Below are positions 12,201 through 19,772 of a DNA stretch of 64,000 nucleotides, piece after piece. A model generated the notes under the pieces. That model did not search any database, had not been told where the DNA came from, and saw only the letters and a list, made by a program, of their open reading frames with translations. A program made the translations under genes and the position numbers. Numbering within the stretch: the first letter of the stretch is position 1; each line of letters begins with the position of its first letter. The stretch is from DAOMFB01 sp963721385 (lineage in GTDB: Bacteria > Acidobacteriota > Thermoanaerobaculia > UBA5066): positions 62,001 to 126,000 of the forward strand of contig CAVRJB010000019.1 in NCBI GenBank assembly GCA_963721385.1. Direction: 5' to 3'.

Positions 12201-12814
12201 CGACGGCGCCGTTCGCACTCCTCGGCCGGCTCCTTGGCGGAAAGGGCGAGGAGTTCTCGTCGGTCGACTTCGCCGACGGCCGCGACACGCTGGACGAGGC
12301 CGCGAAGAAGAAGCTCGACGCCCTCGGCAAGGCTCTGCGCGACCGCCCGGGGCTGAAGCTGGAGGCGACGGGGCGGTTCTCGGGAGACGCGGACCTCGAA
12401 GGGCTTGGCCGCGTGCTCTTCGAGAGGAAGGTGAAGGCCCAGAAGCTGGCCGAACTCGCCAAGAAGGGGGAGGCGCCGGGCAGCGTCGACGACGTCGTCG
12501 TCACCGAGGCCGAGTGGCCGGAATACCTGAGGAGGGCCTACAAGAAGGAGAAGTTCCCGAAGCCCCGGACGGCCCTCGGCTTCGCGAAGGACCTTCCGGC
12601 GCCCGAGATGGAGAAGCTGATGTTGGCGAACGTTCCCGTGACGGACGGAGACCTCCGCCAGCTCGCCCTCGGGCGGGCGAGCGCCGTGAAGGGCTACCTC
12701 ACCGGGCCGGCGCAGGTCGACGCGGCGCGCGTCTTCGTCCTCGAGCCGGGCGACAAGCCTGCCGCGCCGAAAGACAAGGCGCGGGCGAGCCGCGTCGACT
12801 TCTCGTTGAAGTAG
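9206..12814 (+). CDS. Giant AsmA-like DUF748 protein
   Basis: This 1202-residue protein belongs to the DUF748 branch of AsmA-like envelope proteins. The superfamily forms long beta-groove structures linked to lipid transport between the membranes; the role of this branch is not established. One N-terminal membrane segment (about 15-40, VCAGMIVLWAVAGFLVLPHF) is followed by the LNPFTLSATLEGLEVKEK signature. Repeated beta-rich segments continue to about 1000, with Pro/Ala-rich linkers near 355, 568 and 775. The C-terminal 150 residues (VDFADGRDTLDEAAKKKLDA) resemble the OmpA-like end seen in the family. It converges with the broken methyltransferase, stops 6 bp apart. Confidence 0.8.
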   Translation: MTDLRETLERPRLRRLLAVCAGMIVLWAVAGFLVLPHFFRPVVERKLAERLHRPVALRGLSLNPFTLSATLEGLEVKEKGGAGPFFSFERLYVNAEVSSVFRGGPVLRAITLTKPSVTLARYENGTYNFQDLLDEALKSEPELAPGKKEAPLRFSLNNIRVEGGSVDFDDRPKKTKHTVRGVRIGIPFLSNIPSKVEITTQPVLEAKVNGAPFVLNGTTKPFSETRETTLDLNFDDVDLPFYLAYVPRDVPSKLTSGRLDTKLTIAFRQPLNAPPALVLSGSSALRKIAVEYGGRPMLAWERFEAVFDSVDVFGKRARIRSLKLVAPEFWIRRETMGEHNIVAALVAPAMKKKVGAEPSGTPAPPGPPPLVEVAEMRIEAGKVHYDNFAFHPPFRTVFSDLAVAVKGFSTAPGKPASLEASAKTEAGEAFRNTGTVSMDPVAVEGTFSVEGVALKRYTTFVDEFLPVEIESGLLDLKTQYRYSMGKDANTTLSGLAVNVKSPSVRKRGEKEPFFKAASVSVADTSLDLAKHELVLGDVKSAAGFLAVVREKDGSADLVALMPKPPPDAPPPPPSAPWNVTLKKAALDGYTVKIEDRGYDRLARYALTRVGLVLENFSTAEGSKGTLTTRFGLDGRGTATAKGPVGFRPLFAELRIDVKGVDLVPLEPYVLQNLKLSLAKGEVSAAAKLSIQEDASGKASVVVAGDVLVASLLAVDQTTKQDFLKWETFAAEKMKAGYNPMFFEAEKLAVSGVACDVTVEADGTVNLRKVVGAPAPPDEDDEEPAAPAEATVPPPPVPANAKSAVLPVRIDALTLQGGTIRLTDRFIRPNYAATLGNLGGRVTGLSSQEGSVAEMDLRGNLANRSPLQITGSLNPLAATTFADIKASFRDIDLPAFTPYSGKYAGYGIASGTLTIEVAYKLENRKLNAQNRIVADQFSFGEKVESQDATKLPVKLAVSLLKDKDGVIDLDLPIEGSIDDPKFRIGKVIWKILTNLIAKAATAPFALLGRLLGGKGEEFSSVDFADGRDTLDEAAKKKLDALGKALRDRPGLKLEATGRFSGDADLEGLGRVLFERKVKAQKLAELAKKGEAPGSVDDVVVTEAEWPEYLRRAYKKEKFPKPRTALGFAKDLPAPEMEKLMLANVPVTDGDLRQLALGRASAVKGYLTGPAQVDAARVFVLEPGDKPAAPKDKARASRVDFSLK

Positions 12815-12820
12815 GCGTCT

Positions 12821-13447
12821 TCATCTCCGCTCGAGGCGCGCGGCGAAGTGGAGGCCTCGTCCGAAGACGACGGAAAAGGGGAAGGGGTAGAGGCCGGGGA
12901 CGTCGCCCCGCTCGGTCTCTTTCAGGCCCGCCCGTCCGACGGTGTCCGGCCACGACACCGGCGAAAAGTAACGGTACGGCAGGACGACGCCGTGGGGGGC
13001 GTTCCCGACCCAGTCCATGAAGGCGAGGATCCGCCCGTCGAGCCACGACCTGCGTGAGGTGGTCCTTGACGACGACGACGGGAGCGACGCGCGCGCACTC
13101 CCGGAACAACGCGACGGCGTCGTCCGCGTGGTGGAGGACGTCCACGAGGAGGACAGCGGCCGCAGAGCCGTCGGGGACGGGGAGACGGCGGCCGTCGTAC
13201 CGCGTGACGGGGATCTCGGCGCGCGGCCTTTCGAGAACGTCGTAGCCCTCGATCGCGAGCGTCGGGGCGGAGGGCGAGGAGGGCCTTCGCAGACGTTGCC
13301 GTCGCCGCAGCCGACGTCGAGGACGCGCCCCGCGGGGAGGAGCGGCGCGAGGCGCTCCGCGAGGACGCGGATCCTTCGCGAGAAGACCGCCCGGCCGTGG
13401 AGGGCGCCGACGGCGGCGAGAGGCGCGGAGGCCCGGCCCCCGCTCAT
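12821..13447 (-). pseudogene. SAM-dependent methyltransferase with internal frame breaks
   Basis: The gene starts at an ATG that shares four bases (ATGA) with the stop of the upstream glycosyltransferase, so it should be translated with it. The first 50 residues contain SAM-binding motif I, VLDVGCGDGN. Then the coding sense jumps frame near 13290-13255; GYDVLERPRAEIPVTRYDGR and MDVLHHADDAVALFREC follow in a second frame. Near 13050 it returns to the first frame (SWLDGRILAFMDWVGNAP). Total length is a multiple of three, so the end is in phase with the start. All segments look like one class I methyltransferase of about 209 residues. It is probably intact with sequencing indels, but a decayed gene cannot be excluded. 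The substrate is unknown; glycan or lipid is suggested by the neighbour. Confidence 0.7.
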
Positions 13448-14598
13448 CGGCGCTTGAGCCCGAGGATCGACAGGAAGAACGCCGACAGGATCGCCTGCGC
13501 CCCGAGGACCAGGAACAGCACGCCGGGGATCATCCAGCGCATCGTCCGGGAGTAGTCGAGCGTGACGTAGTCCTCGCCGGCCCAGGCGCCGATCACGCGA
13601 AGGACCAGCGCGGCGCCGCCGAGAAGGAGCAGGCCGCCGGCCGCGAGGCCCGTCTCGAGCGTGACGATCCTGAAGCCCTTCTCGAGCCGCGGGTCCATCG
13701 GGAGGAGCCCTTCCGTGATGGCGAAGACCTTCGCGAAGACCGCGAACGTGACCGACTGCGTCCCGACGAGGACCATCCCCGCCGCGCCGAGCATCGCGTG
13801 GACGTCCAGCCTGGCGCCGACGAGCGTCCGCGGGCCGGGAAAGAGCCAGAGAAGCAGAAGCGCGCCGAACCCGGTCAGGAAGAGCCCCGGGACGAGGTAG
13901 AGCCAGCGCGGCGAGTAGATGAGGAGAAATCGCAGATGCCGCCATCCGTCGCGCCAGGTCCTGAGGTGCGGGGGGCGCGAGCGGCCGTCCTTCCGGAGCG
14001 TCACCGGGATCTCGTCGATCCGGAGGCCGAAGAGGGCCGCCTTGACGACCATCTCGCTCGCGAACTCCATCCCCGTCGTTCGCAGGCCCATCCGCTCGAT
14101 AGCCTCCTTTCGGAAAGCCCGGATTCCGCAGTGGAAGTCCGAGACCGGGACGCGGAAGAAGAGCCGGCCGAGGAAGCTGAGGACGGGATTGCCGAGGAAG
14201 CGGTGGAGAGGCGGCATCGCGCCCGGCGCGATCCGCCCGAGGAACCGCGACCCCATCACGAAGTCTGCGCCGGCGTCGAGCTTCGCCGCGAAGGCGGGAA
14301 TGGCGCCGAAGTCGTAGCTGTCGTCGGCGTCTCCCATCACGACGTACGCCCCGCGGGCCGCCGCGAATCCGCCGCGGAGCGCGGCGCCGTAGCCGCGCTC
14401 CGCGACGGCGACGACGCGCGCTCCGGCCTTCTCCGCGAGCTCGCGCGACCCGTCGGTCGACCCGTTGTCCGCCACGATCACCTCGCCGTCGATCCCCGCG
14501 GCACGCATCGTGGAGAGCGCGGCCTCGACGCAGCGGACGATCGTCTCCGCCTCGTTCAGGCACGGCATGACGACGGAAACCCGCGGCACGGAAGCCAT
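13444..14598 (-). CDS. Family 2 glycosyltransferase with C-terminal membrane helices
   Basis: A GT-A fold glycosyltransferase of the dolichyl/undecaprenyl-phosphate sugar transferase type, 384 residues. The nucleotide-sugar site is seen in VSVVMPCLNEAETI, VADNGSTDGS and the metal-binding GDADDSYDF. The acceptor part includes DFHCGIRAFRKEA. After about residue 235 there are four hydrophobic segments, including LYLVPGLFLTGFGALLLLWL, that anchor it in the inner membrane. It likely moves a sugar from a nucleotide donor to a polyprenyl phosphate for cell-surface glycan. A CAGAAT hexamer six bases before the ATG and the lack of a ribosome binding site suggest leaderless transcription. The methyltransferase gene overlaps its stop by four bases. 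Confidence 0.88.
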   Translation of the reverse strand: MASVPRVSVVMPCLNEAETIVRCVEAALSTMRAAGIDGEVIVADNGSTDGSRELAEKAGARVVAVAERGYGAALRGGFAAARGAYVVMGDADDSYDFGAIPAFAAKLDAGADFVMGSRFLGRIAPGAMPPLHRFLGNPVLSFLGRLFFRVPVSDFHCGIRAFRKEAIERMGLRTTGMEFASEMVVKAALFGLRIDEIPVTLRKDGRSRPPHLRTWRDGWRHLRFLLIYSPRWLYLVPGLFLTGFGALLLLWLFPGPRTLVGARLDVHAMLGAAGMVLVGTQSVTFAVFAKVFAITEGLLPMDPRLEKGFRIVTLETGLAAGGLLLLGGAALVLRVIGAWAGEDYVTLDYSRTMRWMIPGVLFLVLGAQAILSAFFLSILGLKRR

Positions 14599-14604
14599 AC
14601 CGGT

Positions 14605-14610
14605 ATTCTG
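14605..14610 (-). promoter_or_regulatory. -10 element directly before the glycosyltransferase start
   Basis: CAGAAT, then ACCGGT, then the ATG at 14598. The six-base gap puts the expected transcription start on the A of ATG. It forms half of the 78-bp divergent promoter region with mqnA. Confidence 0.45.
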
Positions 14611-14652
14611 AACGAGTCCGTCCGGAGGAGCCCGCGGGCGCGCCGGGCGGCG

Positions 14653-14658
14653 TATATT
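14653..14658 (+). promoter_or_regulatory. -10 element for mqnA-mqnC
   Basis: TATATT matches the -10 consensus at five of six positions. Transcription would start near 14665, giving a 12-base leader that is almost entirely the AAGGGAGAAG ribosome binding site before the TTG start. Confidence 0.5.
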
Positions 14659-14676
14659 CCGACGAAGGGAGAAGAG

Positions 14677-15498
14677 TTGAGCTCGTCTCACGTGATCCGC
14701 GTTTCGGTTGTCGACTACGTGAACGCGTGGCCGCTCACCTGGGGCTTCCTGAAGGGAGCCGTCGGCGGGGTCGAGGTCTTCACCGACGTCCCGGCCGCCT
14801 GCGCGGCCCGGCTTGCGCGCGGCGAGGTGGACGCCGGCCTCGTCCCGTCCGTCGAGGCGGCGCGCCTCCCCGGCGTCCGGATCGTCCGCGGTGTCGGCAT
14901 CGCGTCGAAAGAGCGCGTCCGAAGCGTCCTCCTCGCGTCGCGTCGCCCGCTCGACGGAGAGCCGATCCGGTCGGTGGCGCTCGACCTGTCGTCGCGGTCG
15001 TCCGCGGCGATGGTCCGGATTCTCTTCCGCGATCTCCTCGGGCAGGACCCGGAGTTCCACGAGGCCGTGCCTGATCTCGCCGAGATGCTCCGTCACCACG
15101 ATGCGGCGCTCCTCATCGGCGACCCCGCGCTGAAAGCTGACCTTTCGGGGCTGCACGTCCTCGACCTCGCGGAGGGGTGGCGGCGGCTGACGGGCCTGCC
15201 GTTCGTCTTCGCGGTCTGGGCGGTCCGCCCGCCGGTCGCCCCCGAGCCGTTCCTCTGGTCACGCGACTGGGCCCAGCGGCACATCGACAGCGTGGTCGAC
15301 GCGGCGGCCCTCCGGACGGGCCTCTCCCGCGAGGCGCTCGCCGAGTACCTCGACGGGGATCTTCACCACGATCTCGACGAGGACGACGAGAAGGGTCTCG
15401 CCGAGTTCTACCGTCGCGCCCATCGCCACGGCCTCATCCCGTCGCCCGACGTGCCGCCCTTCGCCGGCGTGCCGCTCGTTCCGCGGCGGGAGTCGTGA
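14677..15498 (+). CDS. mqnA: Menaquinone biosynthesis protein MqnA (chorismate dehydratase)
   Basis: MqnA converts chorismate to 3-enolpyruvylbenzoate, the first step of the futalosine pathway to menaquinone. The product has 273 residues and a periplasmic-binding-protein-like fold. The N-terminal VSVVDYVNAWPLTWGF is the family substrate-binding segment, and GEVDAGLVPSVEA and ALDLSSRSSAAMVRIL are conserved. I chose the TTG at 14677 because AAGGGAG lies at ideal spacing; a GTG at 14692 is the alternative. Its stop overlaps the GTG of mqnC (GTGA), so the pair is translationally coupled. The open frame continues far upstream antisense to the glycosyltransferase, but that part is not coding. Confidence 0.93.
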   Translation: MSSSHVIRVSVVDYVNAWPLTWGFLKGAVGGVEVFTDVPAACAARLARGEVDAGLVPSVEAARLPGVRIVRGVGIASKERVRSVLLASRRPLDGEPIRSVALDLSSRSSAAMVRILFRDLLGQDPEFHEAVPDLAEMLRHHDAALLIGDPALKADLSGLHVLDLAEGWRRLTGLPFVFAVWAVRPPVAPEPFLWSRDWAQRHIDSVVDAAALRTGLSREALAEYLDGDLHHDLDEDDEKGLAEFYRRAHRHGLIPSPDVPPFAGVPLVPRRES

Positions 15499-16679
15499 GG
15501 ACGGCGCTGGAGTCGGTGGAGGCCGTCCTCCCGAACCCGCGGGCGCCGGGCGTCGGCGGCTCGCGCCGGGTCCGCGCGATCCTGCAGAGCAACCTGGCGG
15601 GGAACCGCCTCGGATTCGACGACGCTCTCGTCCTCTTCCGCGAGGCGACGCTCCTCGAGCTCGGCGAAGCGGCCGACGCGGTCCGCCGCCGGAAGAACCC
15701 CCCGGGGCGAGTCACCTACCAGGTCGACCGGAACATCAACTACACGAACGTCTGCATCTACCGCTGTACGTTTTGCGCGTTCTACCGTCCGGCGGGGGAC
15801 GCAGAGGCCTACGTCCTCCCGCTCCCCGAGATCGGGAAGAAGGTCGAGGAGACGCTCGCGCTCGGCGGGACGGGCGTCCTCTTGCAGGGGGGCGTCCATG
15901 CCGAGCTGCCACTCTCGTTCTACGAGGAGCTGCTCGGCTTCCTCCGGTCGAGCTACCCGAAAATCCACAGGCACGCCTTCTCGGCGCCCGAGATCTACTT
16001 CATCGCGAAGAAGGAGAAGTTGTCGATCGCCGAGGCCCTGCTGAGGCTGAAATCGGCCGGCCTGATGTCGGTCCCGGGGGGCGGGGCCGAGATCCTGGAC
16101 GACGAGGTCCGGAAGCGGATCTGGGCGCTGACGAAGTCCCCGACCGGAAGGTGGGCCGAGGTGCACCGCGAGGCGCACCGCCTCGGGATGCCGACGACGG
16201 CGACGATGATGTTCGGCGTTGGCGAGTCGTACGAGCAGCGGCTCCGCCACTTCGACGTCGTCCGGAGCGTCCAGGACGAGTCCCTCCGCGAAGGGGCCGA
16301 GTCGTTCACCGCTTTCATCCCGTGGACTTTCCAGGAGGAGAACACCGCCCTCGACGGGAAGGTCGAGACGGCGGGGGGAGTCGACTACCTCCGGACGCTC
16401 GCCCTGTCGCGCCTCTACCTCGACAATGTCCCGCACGTCCAGGGGTCGTGGGTCACGCAGGGGAAGAAGATCGGCCAGGTCTCGATCGCCTTCGGGGCGG
16501 ACGACCTCGGCTCGATCATGATCGAGGAAAACGTGGTGGCGGCCGCGGGCGCGCACAACCGGATGACGCGAGACGACATGACGTCCCTGATCCGAGATGC
16601 GGACTACACGCCCGTGCAGCGGGGCTCGGTGTACGAGCGCTGCCGGGAGGGGTGCTGCGCGGGCCTCCCGGCCCTTTGA
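15495..16679 (+). CDS. mqnC: Cyclic dehypoxanthinyl futalosine synthase MqnC
   Basis: MqnC is a radical SAM enzyme that cyclises dehypoxanthine futalosine in menaquinone synthesis. The 394-residue protein has the CxxxCxxC cluster site in VCIYRCTFCAFYR. Typical MqnC segments follow: GVLLQGGVH, LMSVPGGGAEIL, TATMMFGVGE, AFIPWTFQEENT and QGSWVTQGKKIGQ. These distinguish it from MqnE and from CofH-like relatives. The GTG start shares four bases with the mqnA stop. The gene converges with the dehydrogenase gene with a 1-bp gap. With MqnA it implies respiration with menaquinone; mqnB, mqnD and mqnE must lie elsewhere. Confidence 0.95.
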   Translation: MRTALESVEAVLPNPRAPGVGGSRRVRAILQSNLAGNRLGFDDALVLFREATLLELGEAADAVRRRKNPPGRVTYQVDRNINYTNVCIYRCTFCAFYRPAGDAEAYVLPLPEIGKKVEETLALGGTGVLLQGGVHAELPLSFYEELLGFLRSSYPKIHRHAFSAPEIYFIAKKEKLSIAEALLRLKSAGLMSVPGGGAEILDDEVRKRIWALTKSPTGRWAEVHREAHRLGMPTTATMMFGVGESYEQRLRHFDVVRSVQDESLREGAESFTAFIPWTFQEENTALDGKVETAGGVDYLRTLALSRLYLDNVPHVQGSWVTQGKKIGQVSIAFGADDLGSIMIEENVVAAAGAHNRMTRDDMTSLIRDADYTPVQRGSVYERCREGCCAGLPAL

Positions 16680-16680
16680 C

Positions 16681-18237
16681 CTACCGGCTCGCGAGCTTCT
16701 CCGAGATCGACTTCGCCTGGAGGAAGAGCCCGAGGTAGTCGCGCCCGCCCGCCTTGCTGTCGGTCCCCGACATGTTGAAGCCGCCGAACGGGTGGACTCC
16801 GACGAGGGCGCCGGTGCACTTCCGGTTGATGTAGAGGTTGCCGGTGAAGAGCTTCTTTTTCGCTTCGGCGATCCGGGCGCGGTTCTTTCCGAAGTACGAG
16901 CCCGTAAGGCCGAACTCGGAGTCGTTCGCGAGCGCGAGCGCGTGCTCGAAGTCCTTCGCCTCCGTGAGGCCGAGGACGGGGCCGAAAATCTCCTCCTGGA
17001 AGATCCGGTGGTGCGCCTTGACGTCGTAGAAGACGGTCGGCTGGACGAAGTGGCCGGTCCGGCCGTTCGAGGTGCCCCCCGTCCCGAGCTTCGCCTCGCG
17101 CTTCCCGATCCGGATGTAGTCGGACACTGTCTTGAGCTGCCTCTCTGACGCGACGGGGCCGACGTTCGTCTTCCAGTCGCGCGTCGGGCCGACGACGAGC
17201 TTCTCGGTCTTCGCGATCACCGCGTCGACGAACCGCTTGTAGAGGCGCCGGTGGATGATCGCGCGCGAGCAGGCGGAGCACTTCTGGCCCTGGAAACCGA
17301 AGGCCGAGGCGACGACCTGCGACGCGGCGAATTCGAAGTCGGCATCCTCGTCGACGACGATGAAGTCCTTGCCTCCCATCTCGAGAACCGCCCGCTTGAC
17401 CCAGCGCTGGCCCGGGCTCACGACGGCAGCCTTCTGGTTGATCCGGAGGCCCACTTCCTTGGAGCCCGTGAAGGCGATGAACCGGATCTGCGGGTGCTCG
17501 ACGATGAAGTCGCCGATCTCGGCGCCCGAGCCGGGAAGGTAGTTCAGGACGCCGGGGGGCACGCCGGCCTCCTCGAGGAGCTCGAAGACCTTCCACCCGA
17601 TGAGCGGCGTGTCGGAGGCGGGCTTCAGGAGAACCGAATTGCCCGCGACGACGGCCGCGGTCGTCATCCCCGTCAGGATGGCATTGGGAAAGTTCCAGGG
17701 CGGGATCACGGCGCCGACGCCGAGCGGCAGGTAGAGGGTCTCGGGAAACTCCCCGCGGTACGGCGTGACCGGAATCTCGCCGCCCCAGCGGAGGATCTCC
17801 CGGGCGTAAAACTCCAGAAAGTCGATCGCTTCCGCCGTTTCGACGTCGGCCTCGGGCCAGGACTTGCCGATCTCGAGGACCATCGTGGCGGAGAACTCGT
17901 GCTTCCGTTCGCGCATCCGGGCCGCGGCGCGAAGGAGCACGCTGGCCCTCTCGCGCGGCGGGAGATCGGCCCACGCGCCCTGCGCCTTCAGGCCGGCCTC
18001 GATCGCCTTCTTCGCGAGGGCGCGGTCCGCGAGGTGGTGGCGCGAAAGGACCTCGGCCTTCTGCGCGGGATTGGTGTTGTCCATCAGCGAGCGAGTCCGG
18101 ACACGGCGTCCGCTCACGACGAGGGGGATCTCCGCGCCACGCGCTCGCTCGATCCGTGCGAGAGCGGCCTCGAAGGCGGAACGGGTCTCGGCGTTGGTGA
18201 AGTCGGAGAAGGGCTCGTTGCGGAAGTCTTCCAACAT
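16681..18237 (-). CDS. L-glutamate gamma-semialdehyde (P5C) dehydrogenase
   Basis: An aldehyde dehydrogenase of the single-domain RocA/PruA type that oxidises pyrroline-5-carboxylate to glutamate, the last step of proline and arginine breakdown. The 518-residue length suits RocA. Motifs seen: FIAFTGSKEVG (NAD-binding region), the general-base Glu in VLEMGGKD, the nucleophilic Cys in FQGQKCSACSR, and the EEIFGPVLGL segment. The family-typical N-terminus (LEDFRNEPFSDFTNAETRSA) supports the start. A TAAGAT hexamer stands exactly six bases before the ATG and no ribosome binding site is seen, so it is a good leaderless candidate. A separate proline dehydrogenase is not in the window. Confidence 0.93.
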   Translation of the reverse strand: MLEDFRNEPFSDFTNAETRSAFEAALARIERARGAEIPLVVSGRRVRTRSLMDNTNPAQKAEVLSRHHLADRALAKKAIEAGLKAQGAWADLPPRERASVLLRAAARMRERKHEFSATMVLEIGKSWPEADVETAEAIDFLEFYAREILRWGGEIPVTPYRGEFPETLYLPLGVGAVIPPWNFPNAILTGMTTAAVVAGNSVLLKPASDTPLIGWKVFELLEEAGVPPGVLNYLPGSGAEIGDFIVEHPQIRFIAFTGSKEVGLRINQKAAVVSPGQRWVKRAVLEMGGKDFIVVDEDADFEFAASQVVASAFGFQGQKCSACSRAIIHRRLYKRFVDAVIAKTEKLVVGPTRDWKTNVGPVASERQLKTVSDYIRIGKREAKLGTGGTSNGRTGHFVQPTVFYDVKAHHRIFQEEIFGPVLGLTEAKDFEHALALANDSEFGLTGSYFGKNRARIAEAKKKLFTGNLYINRKCTGALVGVHPFGGFNMSGTDSKAGGRDYLGLFLQAKSISEKLASR

Positions 18238-18243
18238 GATTTC

Positions 18244-18249
18244 ATCTTA
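18244..18249 (-). promoter_or_regulatory. -10 element directly before the P5C dehydrogenase start
   Basis: TAAGAT, then GAAATC, then ATG. Expected transcription start falls on the start codon. This is in the 68-bp divergent gap with the rhodanese gene. Confidence 0.5.
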
Positions 18250-18305
18250 ATCCCGTTTACACTCCCCGGGCGACGGAACGCCGGCGAAGGAGGGGATGCA
18301 AACAC

Positions 18306-18599
18306 ATGAGGGCGGACGAGCTGAAAGAGCTTCTGGACCGGGGCGAGAAGCCGGTCGTCCTGGACGTGAGAGAGCCCGTGGAGCTCGCGTCCGAGCCGTA
18401 TCCCTTCGAGGTTCTGCACATCCCGATGGGCGAGCTGGCGCGCCGGGTGTCGGAGCTCCCCCGGGGCGTGCCGATCGTCTGTGCCTGCCGGAGCGGAGCG
18501 CGGAGCGCCCAAGTGACGCAATGGCTGCGGCGCCAGGGCCTCGACGCGGTGAACCTGGAGGGCGGCATTCTCGCCTGGTCGCGCCGTTTTCCGGGGTAG
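18306..18599 (+). CDS. Single-domain rhodanese-like protein
   Basis: A 97-residue rhodanese domain, similar to GlpE-like sulfurtransferases that move sulfane sulfur from thiosulfate or persulfides to acceptors in the cytoplasm. The active-site Cys61 lies in the loop CRSGARSAQ, and the CH2A-like VLDVREPVE segment is present. The ATG at 18306 has GGAGGGG nearby (18290-18296). It is divergent from the dehydrogenase and followed after 86 bp by the AT-hook gene, which has its own promoter. Nothing in the context fixes a specific acceptor. Confidence 0.88.
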   Translation: MRADELKELLDRGEKPVVLDVREPVELASEPYPFEVLHIPMGELARRVSELPRGVPIVCACRSGARSAQVTQWLRRQGLDAVNLEGGILAWSRRFPG

Positions 18600-18616
18600 A
18601 GTCCGCTCTGGCCCGG

Positions 18617-18637
18617 AATTGCCCAATTGGGTACAAT
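18617..18637 (+). promoter_or_regulatory. Promoter with palindromic operator before the AT-hook gene
   Basis: TACAAT (18632-18637) is a five-of-six -10 match. Just upstream lie two overlapping palindromes, AATTGCCCAATT (18617-18628; arms AATTG/CAATT) and CCCAATTGGG (18622-18631, perfect). They occupy the spacer, where a bound repressor would block RNA polymerase. No clear -35 is visible. The gene starts 48 bases downstream. Confidence 0.45.
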
Positions 18638-18685
18638 GCACGCCCGATTGCGTTCCGGAGGGAACGCGCGGAAAAGGAGAGCTTC

Positions 18686-19240
18686 ATGGCATTCGAAACC
18701 GGAAAGGTCCGCACGTTCGTGACGGACCTGCTCAAGAGGAACAAGGCCCTGACGGAGAAGGAGGTCAAGGCGGCGATCGGCAAGGCCTTCAAGTTGAACC
18801 CGCGCGAGGTCGGCGCCGGGATCATCCGCGAGGTGCGCGAGGGGCTCGGGATCGACCGGCCCGGCGCCCTCGCCTTCGCGAAGAGGATGCTGACGCAGGA
18901 CCCGACCCTCGAGGCGAAGAAGGTCATCGGCGCGATCGGCGCGAAGTTCGGCATCCGGCTCGGCGCTCCGGACGTGTCGCGCCTCCGCCCGAAGAAGAAA
19001 GGGAAGGGCGGGCCGCGGCGCCGCGCCAAGAGGGCCGTGGCGGCCGCGCCGAGGAAGCGCGGGCCGGGGCGCCCGCGGAAGGCGGTGGCTGTGGCGTCCG
19101 TGGCGGCGGTGACGTCGGCCGCGAAGCGGGCCAAGGGCCGGCCGGGCCGTCCCGCTACGGGCAGCCGGATCTCCGTGTCGTATCAGGGGACCGGGAGCCC
19201 CGAGGCTCTGGCGGCGTTCTTCCGTTCGCTCGCCGGCTAG
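18686..19240 (+). CDS. AT-hook, histone-H1-like DNA-binding protein
   Basis: This 184-residue basic protein is not a family I can name, but its layout is clear. Residues about 8-55 and 62-100 look like two copies of a small helical repeat (a hydrophobic helix, then VKAAIGKAF or VIGAIGAKF, then a basic turn). Residues 101-125 are Lys/Arg-rich. Two AT-hook cores follow: RGPGRPRK at 125-132 and GRPGRP at 151-156. AT-hooks bind the minor groove of AT-rich DNA, so a nucleoid-associated or regulatory role is likely. AAAAGGAGA stands before the ATG, and a TACAAT promoter with a palindrome lies upstream. The tail ends in a short hydrophobic motif, SPEALAAFFRSLAG. Codon use resembles that of its neighbours. 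Confidence 0.72.
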   Translation: MAFETGKVRTFVTDLLKRNKALTEKEVKAAIGKAFKLNPREVGAGIIREVREGLGIDRPGALAFAKRMLTQDPTLEAKKVIGAIGAKFGIRLGAPDVSRLRPKKKGKGGPRRRAKRAVAAAPRKRGPGRPRKAVAVASVAAVTSAAKRAKGRPGRPATGSRISVSYQGTGSPEALAAFFRSLAG

Positions 19241-19248
19241 GGAGGGAA

Positions 19249-19322
19249 TGGCTGGGGGGCAGGGATTCGAACCCCGATAGCCAGATCCAGAGTCTGGAGT
19301 CCTACCGTTGGACGACCCCCCA
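19249..19322 (-). tRNA. tRNA-Gln (anticodon CUG)
   Basis: Read on the minus strand this folds into a complete 74-base tRNA with encoded CCA. The acceptor stem is TGGGGGG with CCCCCCA, and the D arm is GTCC/GGAC. The anticodon stem is CCAGA/TCTGG with loop CTCTGGA, giving anticodon CTG (34-36). The T arm has TTCGAAT and one G-U pair. CTG reads CAG, so this is tRNA-Gln. It lies 57 bp downstream of the gltX-glnS-vanZ operon on the same strand, next to the gene for its own charging enzyme. Confidence 0.93.
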
Positions 19323-19379
19323 GGACGGGGAGCCGCGGATTATCTGCGGGAGGGCCGCCGGGGTCAATCCTGGCGGCCC

Positions 19380-19772
19380 TCAGCGTCTGACGCGATCGAG
19401 ACCCGTGGCGCGAAGGAGCCCGTCCCCGGCGAGCGCGGCGACGAGCGCTCCTGCGGTGTCGGCCGCGACGTCGAGCGTCTCGAGGGCGCGCCCCGGGACG
19501 AACGACTGGTGAAACTCGTCGAGGATCCCGAGGAGGAGCCCGCCGAGAACGACGGCAAGAAAGGCCGTGATGCGGCTCCAACCCTCGCCGTGGCGGCCCG
19601 CGCGCCAGGCGAGGAGGCCCATCAGGAAGAAGTACGCCGCGTGCTCGACCTTGTCCATGTTCGGGAACGTGAAGCCCGGCGAGGGGAGCGTCGACTGCGA
19701 CGAGAGCCAGAACTGGTACGCGACGAGGAGTGCGACGGGCCCCCAGAGGCGGAGTCGCGCCTGGGCCGTCAC
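19380..19772 (-). CDS. VanZ-like membrane protein
   Basis: A 130-residue membrane protein of the VanZ-like family. Four hydrophobic segments are visible: WGPVALLVAYQFWLSS, VEHAAYFFLMGLLAW, ITAFLAVVLGGLLLGILD and TAGALVAALAG. The family signature LDEFHQSFVPGR is present. VanZ itself gives mild teicoplanin resistance; the function of chromosomal homologues is unknown. The GTG start overlaps the glnS stop (GTGA), so it is the last gene of the gltX-glnS operon. That link looks like operon inclusion rather than shared function. Confidence 0.83.
   Translation of the reverse strand: MTAQARLRLWGPVALLVAYQFWLSSQSTLPSPGFTFPNMDKVEHAAYFFLMGLLAWRAGRHGEGWSRITAFLAVVLGGLLLGILDEFHQSFVPGRALETLDVAADTAGALVAALAGDGLLRATGLDRVRR

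Noticed and set aside
13798..14676. N-terminal extension of MqnA
   Set aside because: It is antisense to the glycosyltransferase and has no coding sense; the TTG at 14677 has an ideal ribosome binding site.
18255..18262. TTTACA as -35 for the rhodanese gene
   Set aside because: No -10-like sequence occurs 16-18 bp downstream, only GC-rich DNA.
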